Below, piece after piece: positions 1 to 5,438 of a DNA stretch of 6,961 bases. The DNA comes from Actinomycetes bacterium (GTDB lineage: Bacteria; Actinomycetota; Actinomycetes; Actinomycetales; Microbacteriaceae). The DNA lies in NCBI GenBank assembly GCA_023450335.1, contig JAEXHA010000120.1:1-6961 (forward strand), read 5' to 3'. The notes under the pieces were generated by a model. It did no database searches. It saw nothing but the letters and a program-made list of their open reading frames with translations, and was not told where the DNA came from. Every line of letters begins with the position of its first letter. The stretch's first letter is position 1. The translations under genes and the position numbers were made by a program.

Positions 1-43
1 ACCTCACTGGGGGCGCGAACGCCGCATCACCCCGACTCAGCGA

Positions 44-70
44 TCCTGCCGTCTCCCCCGACGGGCAGGA
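44..70 (-). terminator. Hairpin terminator downstream of the NSAR/OSBS gene
   Basis: The arms TCCTGCCGTC (44-53) and GACGGGCAGGA (60-70) pair over 10 bp with one bulged G around a six-base loop. The hairpin starts 38 bp beyond the stop of the minus-strand gene ending at 108. There is no U-run, which is common for GC-rich actinobacterial terminators. It could equally end a plus-strand gene entering from the left. The rest of 1-107 shows no convincing gene. Confidence 0.6.
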
Positions 71-107
71 CGGACTCAGCGCAGACTGATTCGCGGCCGC
101 GGAGGCA

Positions 108-1241
108 TCAACGCCGGATCTCGACCCGGTCGACGGTGAAGGCCTCAAGGGCATCGGTGTCGATCTCGACGCCGATGCCCGGAGCGGTCGGCACACGCAC
201 GTGGCCGTCGTCGAGCACGATCGGTTCGGTCACGATGTCACGCGTGTAGAAGCGGTCCGACGCCGACACGTCGCCGGGCAGGGTGAAGCCGGGCAGGGCC
301 GCGAGCGCCGCATTGGCGGCGCGGCCGATGCCGGTCTCGAGCATGCCTCCGCACCACACCGGGACACCGGCATCCACACACAGATCGTGGATGCGCACCG
401 CCTCGAGATAGCCGCCGACCCGCCCGGCCTTGATGTTGATGATGGCTGCCGCCGACAGCGTCAGCGCGTCACGGGCCGCCTTGGCCGAGACGATCGATTC
501 GTCCAGACACACCGGCGTGCGCAGCCGCCGGGCCAGGGTCGCATGGTCGACGATGTCGTCTTCTTGCAGCGGCTGCTCGATGAGGAGCAGTTCGAACGGG
601 TCGAGCTCGGCGAGAGTGTCGGCGTCGGCGAGCGTGTAGGCCGAGTTCGCGTCGACCTGCAGCGGGATTGTGCCGAACGCGTCACGGACGGCCGCGGTGT
701 CGGCGATGTCGCGGCCGGGCTTGATCTTGATCTTGATGCGCACGTAGCCCTCGTCGAGGTAGCCGGCGACGGTGTCGACCAGCGCGGCGGGGTTGCGCTG
801 GATGCCGACCGAGACGCCGCTGGGGATGCGGTCGACCACGGCGCCCAGGTGCGCACCGAGCGACCGGTCCTCGGCACGCAGGGCCGCATCGAGTACGGCG
901 AGTTCGAGACCGGCTTTGACCATGCGGTGGCCGACGACCGGTTCGAGCACATCGGCGACGTCGTGGGGCGCCAGAGCACGCCGGTCCAGCAGCGCGGGGA
1001 TGAGGAAGCGCTGGGCGACGTCCCACGCGCCCTGCGTGTACTCGCTGGAGTATGTCGGCTCTTGCTGGGTCACGATCTCACCCCAGCCGTCACCGTCGGC
1101 GGTGCGCGCTCGCACGACGATGACCTCGCGCACGGTCTGCGTGCCGAACGAGGTCGTGAAGGGGGCGACGAGCGGAATGTGGAGGACGCGCAGCTCGAAT
1201 GCGTCGAGTCTCACGGGCGCGGCAGGGCGGTCGATGGACAT
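108..1241 (-). CDS. menC: N-succinylamino acid racemase / o-succinylbenzoate synthase (enolase superfamily, NSAR/OSBS subfamily)
   Basis: This is a cytoplasmic Mg2+-dependent enolase-superfamily enzyme of 377 aa, close to the roughly 370 aa of characterised NSAR/OSBS proteins. An N-terminal capping domain (about 12-135) precedes the (beta/alpha)7-beta barrel. The catalytic set is visible: K170-I-K172 (acid/base lysine K172), metal ligands D197 (VDANSAY), E222 (IEQPL) and D247 (LDES), and the opposite-face lysine K271 (NIKAGRVGG). Then follows WCGGMLETGIGRA (297-309). Spacing between D197, E222, D247 and K271 matches what I recall of the Amycolatopsis enzyme. R274 corresponds to its second-shell R266, linked to racemase activity. 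Members can racemise N-succinyl amino acids, dehydrate SHCHC to o-succinylbenzoate for menaquinone, or both. No other men genes lie in the window, while a COG3375 acyltransferase does, so racemisation is the better guess. Databases would probably label it menC. The start is supported by a leaderless promoter. Oddity: A272 where I expect proline. Confidence 0.92.
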   Translation of the reverse strand: MSIDRPAAPVRLDAFELRVLHIPLVAPFTTSFGTQTVREVIVVRARTADGDGWGEIVTQQEPTYSSEYTQGAWDVAQRFLIPALLDRRALAPHDVADVLEPVVGHRMVKAGLELAVLDAALRAEDRSLGAHLGAVVDRIPSGVSVGIQRNPAALVDTVAGYLDEGYVRIKIKIKPGRDIADTAAVRDAFGTIPLQVDANSAYTLADADTLAELDPFELLLIEQPLQEDDIVDHATLARRLRTPVCLDESIVSAKAARDALTLSAAAIINIKAGRVGGYLEAVRIHDLCVDAGVPVWCGGMLETGIGRAANAALAALPGFTLPGDVSASDRFYTRDIVTEPIVLDDGHVRVPTAPGIGVEIDTDALEAFTVDRVEIRR

Positions 1242-1247
1242 GGGGCC

Positions 1248-1253
1248 AGGCTA
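1248..1253 (-). promoter_or_regulatory. -10 hexamer of a leaderless promoter for the NSAR/OSBS gene
   Basis: Read on the minus strand, TAGCCT is followed by GGCCCC and then the ATG at 1241-1239. A -10 box six bases before the start places transcription at or next to the A of ATG, so no Shine-Dalgarno is needed, and none is present. No good -35 is seen 16-18 bp upstream. Confidence 0.65.
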
Positions 1254-1291
1254 CGCGGGATGCCCGCCCGCACGCCGGGTTCATGTAAGCG

Positions 1292-1305
1292 GCCCCGTTC
1301 GGGGC
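1292..1305 (-). terminator. Weak GC hairpin after the small hypothetical gene
   Basis: GCCCC (1292-1296) pairs with GGGGC (1301-1305) around a GTTC loop, 20 bp beyond the stop at 1326. The stem is only 5 bp and there is no U-run, so it may be incidental in such GC-rich DNA. It is the only hairpin candidate I noticed in the 84-bp gap. Confidence 0.25.
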
Positions 1306-1325
1306 ACCGGATTCCGACGTCGCGC

Positions 1326-1706
1326 TCAGCCGGAGAGCGTGAACCCGTCGGGGTCGCCGTCGCGCGGCGGGCGCAGCCGGTCCGGGAGCGGCCAGGTCAG
1401 CTCGAACCGGGCGGTCGCGCGGCCCACGTCGCCGAAGTCGTCGACCTTCACGACGATGTGCGCGGGCGTCACTTCGACCATCCGCACGCGCAACGGGCGG
1501 TCGGTCTCGTCCTCCAGCATCCATACGTCGGCGAGGTATCCGATGCCGCGCTCTTCCAGCACCGCTTCGGCATCGAGCCACTCCACCTGCTCGGCCGCGC
1601 CCCGGCCGAGCAGGTCGACGGCGGTCCAGTCCTCGCCGGCGGGACGGCTCCATCCGAGCAGTTCGCCGTCGTCCCGGCGATGCGGTGTCCAGTCAGTGCC
1701 GATCAT
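1326..1706 (-). CDS. Small conserved-looking protein of unknown function (126 aa)
   Basis: I do not assign this to a functional family. It resembles uncharacterised proteins I associate with Microbacteriaceae that open with DWTPHRRDDGELLGW. The protein is acidic, has no cysteine, lacks a signal peptide or membrane segment, and is rich in tryptophan (W6, W19, W27, W43, W62, W105). Alternating hydrophobic residues in VRMVEVTPAHIVVKV (74-88) suggest beta strands. Features that may be conserved are E16-LLGW-S20, R53-GIGYLADVWML-E65 and DDFGD (89-93). The start is fixed by the TAGCGT hexamer six bases before ATG, at the same distance as in most neighbours. It lies between the NSAR-type gene and the secreted propeller gene, separated from the latter by a strong hairpin, so it is probably transcribed on its own. 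Codon use matches its neighbours, and the long unbroken frame supports a real gene. Confidence 0.8.
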   Translation of the reverse strand: MIGTDWTPHRRDDGELLGWSRPAGEDWTAVDLLGRGAAEQVEWLDAEAVLEERGIGYLADVWMLEDETDRPLRVRMVEVTPAHIVVKVDDFGDVGRATARFELTWPLPDRLRPPRDGDPDGFTLSG

Positions 1707-1712
1707 CCCGCC

Positions 1713-1718
1713 ACGCTA
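1713..1718 (-). promoter_or_regulatory. -10 hexamer of a leaderless promoter for the small hypothetical gene
   Basis: On the minus strand TAGCGT is followed by GGCGGG and ATG (1706-1704), predicting transcription from the start codon itself. The place a -35 would occupy (about 1736-1741) falls inside the arm of the terminator hairpin at 1735-1768, and no -35 match is seen there. Confidence 0.6.
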
Positions 1719-1734
1719 CCGGGACGCACGCGAG

Positions 1735-1768
1735 GCAGGAGGGCCGGTGCGGCATCCGGCCCTCCTGC
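1735..1768 (-). terminator. Strong 13-bp hairpin terminator of the ScyD-like gene
   Basis: GCAGGAGGGCCGG (1735-1747) and CCGGCCCTCCTGC (1756-1768) are perfect inverted repeats of 13 bp around an 8-base loop. The hairpin begins 24 bp past the stop of the propeller gene. It has no U-run, as in many high-GC actinobacterial terminators. It also separates that gene from the promoter of the next minus-strand gene. Confidence 0.82.
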
Positions 1769-1791
1769 ACGCACCCCCGTGCGCGTCGCGT

Positions 1792-2922
1792 TCAGCGCCG
1801 GAACGGCCATTTGTGCTGCGACGTGCCGTCCACGATCTGCACGATCGTCCCGGGCACTTGCGGCGCGCTCGGGTCGAGCGAGATCGTCGTGCCGGCCCAC
1901 AGCGAGCCCCTGCTGTCCGACTCGATCGCGACGACGTTCACCAAGTCGAGGTAATGCGCCTTCTTGCCCTTCTTGACCACCGAGACGACTCCGGCGAAGT
2001 ACTCGGTGACGTAGATCTCGCCGCGCAGGCCGACCGCGAGGTTCGTCGCCCCGAGGAAGCCGCCCGCGATCCGCTTGGCCTTGCCCGTCCAGGGGCTGAC
2101 CTTCCACAACGCACCGCGCGCACCGGCCGCCGGCGTCTCCGGCCCGCCCGGCAGAGTCGTCACGTACAACCAGCCGTCCCGGCCGACCTCCACGTCGGTG
2201 GGCACCGCTTCGAACCGGTACGTCGTACCGACGACGCAATCGTCCAGCCCGAGAGCCGCCGCCATCTCCGCCGTGATCGTCGCCGGCTGCGCCGGGAACA
2301 CCGTGAGGGTTCGGATCTTGCCGCGGCGGTCGACGACGAACAGCGCGTTGGCCCCCGCGTCGGCAACCACCCACTTGCTGCCGAACTCGGCGACCGCGTA
2401 CGCATGCGAGTCGAGGATGCCGGTGTAGCTGACCGGAAGGCCGGCCGTCGTCAGCGTGTCGGTGACGCATTGGCTCGGGTTCTCGACGCCGTAGGCGACG
2501 TGCCCGTCCGGATTGTGCGCGTGCTCGTAGGCGAAGGTGTCGGCGTAGACCTTCGAGCCGCGGGGACCCCACAGATTCAGCCCGCTCGCCGTGATCTCAC
2601 CGGGGCCCGCGCCGTCGGTGGTGGTGAAGGCGGTGGTGCGGCCGTTGCGCGACGCCGCGATGCCGGCAGCGCCGGGGGCGGGGGCGATCGCCGGGGTGAT
2701 CGAGCCGTCCGCAGCGAGCGTGCCCACCGTGTTCGTGAACCCGTCGGCGACGTAGACCGCTTTGCGGGTCAGGTCGAGATTGAAGGGAGCGACGACCTGG
2801 TCGGACTTCACAACCGGGTCGGGCGCGGGCGCGGACCGCTGCCCGGCTGACGCCATCGCTGGCGTGACGAGTACGAGCCCCAGTGCGGTGAGACCGACCA
2901 GGAGCACGCGGGACTTCTTCAT
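1792..2922 (-). CDS. Secreted ScyD/ScyE-family beta-propeller protein
   Basis: This 376-aa exported protein has a clear signal peptide: basic MKKSR, a hydrophobic core (about 6-20), then PAMASA|GQ with AxA cleavage choices after A24 or A26. The mature part is built of short repeated beta units typical of NHL/SMP-30-like propellers, for example KAVYVADGF (54-62), PTDVEVGRDGWLYVTTLPGG (241-260), TNLAVGLRGEIYVTEY (293-308) and VVAIESDSRGSLWAG (330-344). The PTDV...DGWLYVTTLPGGPE stretch with TG-containing turns is what I recall of the ScyD/ScyE family, named after scytonemin cluster proteins. In actinobacteria the function and ligand are unknown, and no catalytic set is evident. C152 and C229 are the only cysteines and could form a disulfide outside the cell. 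The start is set by GGAGGT just before ATG and by the signal peptide; the frame extends 41 codons further upstream without comparable support. It is the only gene here with a Shine-Dalgarno and a long leader. Confidence 0.83.
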   Translation of the reverse strand: MKKSRVLLVGLTALGLVLVTPAMASAGQRSAPAPDPVVKSDQVVAPFNLDLTRKAVYVADGFTNTVGTLAADGSITPAIAPAPGAAGIAASRNGRTTAFTTTDGAGPGEITASGLNLWGPRGSKVYADTFAYEHAHNPDGHVAYGVENPSQCVTDTLTTAGLPVSYTGILDSHAYAVAEFGSKWVVADAGANALFVVDRRGKIRTLTVFPAQPATITAEMAAALGLDDCVVGTTYRFEAVPTDVEVGRDGWLYVTTLPGGPETPAAGARGALWKVSPWTGKAKRIAGGFLGATNLAVGLRGEIYVTEYFAGVVSVVKKGKKAHYLDLVNVVAIESDSRGSLWAGTTISLDPSAPQVPGTIVQIVDGTSQHKWPFRR

Positions 2923-2925
2923 GAC

Positions 2926-2931
2926 ACCTCC
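2926..2931 (-). promoter_or_regulatory. Shine-Dalgarno that fixes the start of the ScyD-like gene
   Basis: On the minus strand GGAGGT is followed by GTC and then ATG (2922-2920). The match to the anti-SD is strong but the spacing is short. It favours this ATG over the in-frame ATG at 3045 and contrasts with the leaderless starts of all other genes here. Confidence 0.75.
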
Positions 2932-3040
2932 GAGTCCGGTTCGGCGACGCTGCCGTCGAACACGTGAATCCGGGCGGAGCCGGTAGTGCGCGGCAGCCGT
3001 CCGGCGTTGTGAGACCCGCCCCAACGGCGGCCCGGCGCTC

Positions 3041-3070
3041 ATCATCGTCCTGCCGCGTCGCCCTCGTCAA
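3041..3070 (-). promoter_or_regulatory. Candidate housekeeping promoter of the ScyD-like gene
   Basis: On the minus strand TTGACG (3070-3065) is followed after 18 bp by GATGAT (3046-3041). The -35 is good and the -10 moderate (4 of 6). Transcription would begin near 3034, giving a leader of about 110 nt. I see no recognisable riboswitch in that leader. The -35 lies inside one copy of a 21-bp tandem repeat, suggesting control by a DNA-binding protein. Confidence 0.4.
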
Positions 3071-3101
3071 TGGGGGTTTTGCCGTGGTGAATAGGGGTTT
3101 T
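3060..3101 (-). repeat. Two head-to-tail 21-bp repeats, possible operator
   Basis: The copies at 3060-3080 and 3081-3101 are directly adjacent and agree at 17 of 21 positions. Read on the minus strand each begins AAAACCCC and continues with Y-ATT-S-AC and ends in GGC. The period equals two helical turns, so bound proteins would sit on the same DNA face. The downstream copy contains the candidate -35 (TTGACG) of the ScyD-like gene. I do not recognise the motif as the site of a specific regulator. Confidence 0.6.
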
Positions 3102-3116
3102 CGCGACGATTCGCGA
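3101..3116. repeat. Paired TCGCGA palindromes next to the tandem repeats
   Basis: TCGCGA occurs at 3101-3106 and 3111-3116, separated by CGAT. Each is self-complementary and the two can also form a 6-bp hairpin. The pair directly abuts the 21-bp repeats in the gap after the GNAT gene. It could be a further operator half-site pair or a weak transcript end. No U-run follows in the minus direction. Confidence 0.35.
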
Positions 3117-3155
3117 GCGGGCGGATTAGGTAGTCCGACCCCTGCGTCCGCGCGG

Positions 3156-3872
3156 CTACGGCCAGACGAACAGGTAGCCGGCCTGATCGCGGTAGCCGCC
3201 CACCGTCAGGCCACGCCCGAACAGCTCGGTGAACTGCGTGCGCACGTCGCTGCGCCACCGGTCGGCTTCGGCGGGATCGTCGTGCCGCAGCCGCTCGATG
3301 TCGCGCGGCAGCGGGACGGATGCCACGACGTCGGCATCGGGCGGATTGCCGGTGCGGGGGGCGGCGAGCGCCCACGACACGAGCAGCCGGTCGCTGCGAT
3401 CGCCGCGGTTGACGCCGTCGGTCATCGGCCCGTAGTGGTCGACGAGATAGTCGGTGACGCGGGCGCCGAGCACGAGCAGGTTGAAGTGCGCGTTGCGGGC
3501 CACGAGCGGGTCGAAGGTCCAGGTGATGTGGCCGACGTCGCGGGCGAAGGCCCACTCGCGCTGGTGCTGCTTGAGCAGGCGCCCGAGCCCGCGGGCCTGG
3601 TACTCAGGCAGGATGCCGGTGATGTGCGAATGCATCGACCGCTCGGCGGGCGGGGCGAAGAACGCGGCCGACGCACCGATCATGCGGTCGCCGTCGTAGA
3701 GGCCGACGACGTAGTTGCCCGAATAGGCCAGCGCCCGCAGCAGGTTCGGCGGCATCCCCGATTCGTCTCCACCCCACACCTGGGCGAGCACCCGGCTGCC
3801 CTCGAAGATCGCGTCGACCGTGTTCAGCGGACGGATCTCGATGCCGTCCGGCGTCACCAGTGCATCGGTCAT
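3156..3872 (-). CDS. GNAT acyltransferase of the COG3375 type, possible N-succinyltransferase
   Basis: This 238-aa cytoplasmic protein has a GNAT fold. Beta strands NYVVGLYDGDRMIGASAAFF (53-72) lead to HSHITGILPE (81-90) and the acyl-CoA pyrophosphate loop Q92-ARGLG97 (Q-x-x-G-x-G). The block ITWTFDPLVARNAHFNLLVL (116-135), then HYGPMTD (146-152) and SDRLLVSW (160-167), is what I recall as the hallmark of COG3375, a GNAT group often encoded beside NSAR-type enolases. In Geobacillus such a protein succinylates D-amino acids from succinyl-CoA ahead of the racemase. The same role here is inference, since acyl and acceptor specificity cannot be read from the sequence. The start at 3872 is chosen because a TACCGT hexamer lies seven bases upstream. 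Longer versions would overlap the divergent MFS gene. The last about 45 residues (from 190) form a C-terminal extension of unknown role. The gene diverges from the MFS exporter across 37 bp. Confidence 0.88.
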   Translation of the reverse strand: MTDALVTPDGIEIRPLNTVDAIFEGSRVLAQVWGGDESGMPPNLLRALAYSGNYVVGLYDGDRMIGASAAFFAPPAERSMHSHITGILPEYQARGLGRLLKQHQREWAFARDVGHITWTFDPLVARNAHFNLLVLGARVTDYLVDHYGPMTDGVNRGDRSDRLLVSWALAAPRTGNPPDADVVASVPLPRDIERLRHDDPAEADRWRSDVRTQFTELFGRGLTVGGYRDQAGYLFVWP

Positions 3873-3879
3873 GGATCTC

Positions 3880-3885
3880 ACGGTA
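3880..3885 (-). promoter_or_regulatory. -10 hexamer of a leaderless promoter for the GNAT gene
   Basis: On the minus strand TACCGT is followed by GAGATCC and ATG (3872-3870), a 7-base spacer, so transcription should start at the start codon. It lies 12 bp from the -10 of the opposite gene. The zone where its -35 would fall (about 3903-3908) is in the first bases before the MFS start. Confidence 0.55.
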
Positions 3886-3897
3886 CTCCGGCGCCGA

Positions 3898-3903
3898 TAG
3901 CCT
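3898..3903 (+). promoter_or_regulatory. -10 hexamer of a leaderless promoter for the MFS gene
   Basis: TAGCCT, then GGGGCG, then ATG at 3910. The arrangement is the same as at the NSAR gene, with an identical hexamer. No -35 match is seen at 3875-3880. The promoter faces away from, and overlaps, that of the GNAT gene. Confidence 0.65.
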
Positions 3904-3909
3904 GGGGCG

Positions 3910-5358
3910 ATGGGTCGAGGAACGGATGATGCGCGCCGCTCCCTGACCCGGATGCCACGGCAGGGCGCTATCGTCGCCGTGCTGGCCTTGGCGGGACTGT
4001 CGGCGTCGTTCATGTTCACGCTCGTCGTGCCGATTCAGGCGAAACTGCCCGAACTGCTCGATGCCAGTCGCGAGGACACGGCATGGGTCGTCACCGCGAC
4101 GCTGCTGTCCGCCGCGGTCATGACGCCGATCGCCGGACGGTTGGGCGACATGTACGGCAAGCGCCGGATCGTGCTCGTTCTGCTGGCGGCCCTCGTGGTC
4201 GGATCGCTCGTGGCCGCCCTGTCACCGGGCATCGTCGGCGTCGTCGTCGGTCGCGTACTGCAGGGCGCGGTGACCGGCGTCGTGCCGTTGGGGATCTCGA
4301 TCCTGCGCGACGTGCTGCACCAGGACCGGGTCGCCTCCGCCATCGCGCTCATCAGCGCCACGATGGGCGTGGGCGGTGCCATCGGCATGCCGCTGGCGGC
4401 GCTGATCACCGAGCAGAGCGATTGGCACGCGCTGTTCTGGCTGTCGGCGGGACTGGGAGCGATCGTGTTCGCCCTCGTGCTGTGGATCGTGCCGGTCAGC
4501 GTGCTGCGCACGGCCGGCCGATTCGACTATCTCGGCGCCGCGGGGCTCGCGGCCGGACTCACCGGCATCCTGCTCGCCGTCTCACGTGGCAATGAGTGGG
4601 GGTGGACGTCACCGGCAGTGCTGGCGTGCGGCATCGGCGGGGTCATCGTGCTGCTGGTGTGGGGCCGGTTCGAGCTGCGCATCGCCGAGCCGCTGCTCGA
4701 CCTGCGTGTCGCGGCACGACGACCGGTGCTGCTGACGAACCTCGCCTCCGTGGCGATGGGCTTCGCACTGTTCACCTCGAACGTGGCGTATCCGCAGATC
4801 CTCGAACTGCCCCCGCCGGCGGGCTTCGGCCTGTCGCTGCTGGCGGCGAGCCTGATCATCGCGCCGTCGGGGCTTGTCATGATGCTGCTGTCGCCCGTGT
4901 CGGGGCGGCTGTCGCGGACGATCGGGCCGAAGGCGCTGTTCCTGCTGGGCGCCTCGGCACTGGTCGTCGCGTACGGGTTCACGCTGGTCTTCTCCAGCGA
5001 AGTGTGGCACCTGCTGCTCGCCAACCTGCTGATCGGTGTGGGCATCGGGTTCGGGTTCGCCTCGATGCCGATGCTCATCATGAGGTCGGTGCCGCAGAGC
5101 GAGACCGGTGCCTCGAACGGTCTGAACGCCCTGTTCCGGTCGCTCGGCACCAGCAGCGCGGCGGCCGTCGTCGGCGCCGTGCTGGCGACGATGTCGGTCA
5201 CGCAGGACGGCATGCAGGTGCCCACCGCGGCCGCGTTCCAATGGTCCTACGCGCTCGGCGGCGGCGGAGCGGTCGTCGCGCTCGTGATCGCCCTGTTCAT
5301 CCCGCGACACCGCGCCCCCGAAGAGCAGCACCCTTCCCTGCCCGAGTCACCACGCTGA
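3910..5358 (+). CDS. MFS transporter, DHA2 (EmrB/QacA-like) family, probable drug or metabolite exporter
   Basis: This 482-aa inner-membrane protein has about 14 hydrophobic segments, beginning near residue 19. MFS motif A is present between TM2 and TM3 as G76-RLGDMYGKRR-86. R115 in GRVLQGAVTGVVPLG (114-128) matches motif B in TM4, and GVGGAIGMP (153-161) in TM5 is the antiporter motif C. FDYLGA (205-210) and LLAVSRGNEWGW (221-232) lead into the two extra central helices, and EPLLDLRV (260-267) is typical of DHA2 proteins. SETGASNGLNALFRSLGTS (397-415) is a familiar late motif of actinobacterial members. The family usually exports drugs or metabolites against protons, but the substrate here cannot be inferred. 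The acidic residue common in TM1 of drug-exporting DHA2 proteins (LDxTIVNVALP) is absent; the segment reads FMFTLVVPIQAKLP. The start follows a leaderless promoter. No TetR/MarR regulator is adjacent. The C-terminus from 465 is a short hydrophilic tail. Confidence 0.92.
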   Translation: MGRGTDDARRSLTRMPRQGAIVAVLALAGLSASFMFTLVVPIQAKLPELLDASREDTAWVVTATLLSAAVMTPIAGRLGDMYGKRRIVLVLLAALVVGSLVAALSPGIVGVVVGRVLQGAVTGVVPLGISILRDVLHQDRVASAIALISATMGVGGAIGMPLAALITEQSDWHALFWLSAGLGAIVFALVLWIVPVSVLRTAGRFDYLGAAGLAAGLTGILLAVSRGNEWGWTSPAVLACGIGGVIVLLVWGRFELRIAEPLLDLRVAARRPVLLTNLASVAMGFALFTSNVAYPQILELPPPAGFGLSLLAASLIIAPSGLVMMLLSPVSGRLSRTIGPKALFLLGASALVVAYGFTLVFSSEVWHLLLANLLIGVGIGFGFASMPMLIMRSVPQSETGASNGLNALFRSLGTSSAAAVVGAVLATMSVTQDGMQVPTAAAFQWSYALGGGGAVVALVIALFIPRHRAPEEQHPSLPESPR

Positions 5359-5367
5359 CCGGGGTCC

Positions 5368-5392
5368 GGCGGCGTGCCATTCCCGCACCGCC
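5368..5392 (+). terminator. Weak imperfect hairpin between MFS and POT genes
   Basis: GGCG-GC-GTGC (5368-5377) can pair with GCACCGCC (5385-5392) as two 4-bp stems with a two-base bulge, about 10 bp after the MFS stop. It is too weak to exclude read-through into the next gene, which also has its own promoter-like sequence. Confidence 0.3.
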
Positions 5393-5426
5393 TGCGCAAC
5401 CCCTACCCAGCGCCCGACCGCATCAC

Positions 5427-5432
5427 TAACGT
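5427..5432 (+). promoter_or_regulatory. -10 hexamer of a leaderless promoter for the peptide transporter
   Basis: TAACGT, then GGCGCC, then ATG at 5439. The six-base spacing matches four of the five leaderless-type starts here, and there is no Shine-Dalgarno. No convincing -35 lies 16-18 bp upstream. It supports separate expression from the MFS gene despite the 80-bp gap and shared strand. Confidence 0.65.
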
Positions 5433-5438
5433 GGCGCC

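Noticed and set aside
7..27. Minus-strand ATG at 27 as the start of a gene leaving the window
   Set aside because: It reaches a stop after seven codons.
1..89. Possible 3' end of a plus-strand gene (open frame from base 3 to TGA at 87-89)
   Set aside because: Only 28 codons with no recognisable motif, and it contains the terminator hairpin at 44-70. A real gene end cannot be told from chance here.
201..2850. Long plus-strand open frames opposite the minus-strand genes (201-1976 and 772-2850)
   Set aside because: They run across several well-supported minus-strand genes and the gaps between them. Their translations are low-complexity and Arg/Ala/Gly-rich, and such antisense frames are expected in very GC-rich DNA.
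2923..3045. 41-codon N-terminal extension of the ScyD-like protein
   Set aside because: It is Arg-rich and would bury the signal peptide. The ATG at 2922 has a strong GGAGGT and starts a textbook signal sequence.
3081..3101. The 21-bp repeats as a CRISPR or phage attachment site
   Set aside because: Only two directly adjacent imperfect copies with no spacer, no cas genes, no tRNA and no integrase nearby. A regulatory role fits better.
3873..4019. N-terminal extension of the GNAT protein to an ATG at 4019
   Set aside because: It would overlap the divergent MFS coding region. The COG3375-like sequence begins after 3872, where a TACCGT -10 lies seven bases before an ATG.
4035..5331. Minus-strand open frames under the MFS gene (4035-4511, 4527-5225, 4609-5331)
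   Set aside because: They are mirror frames of a convincing 14-TM transporter and show no family motif or start signal.
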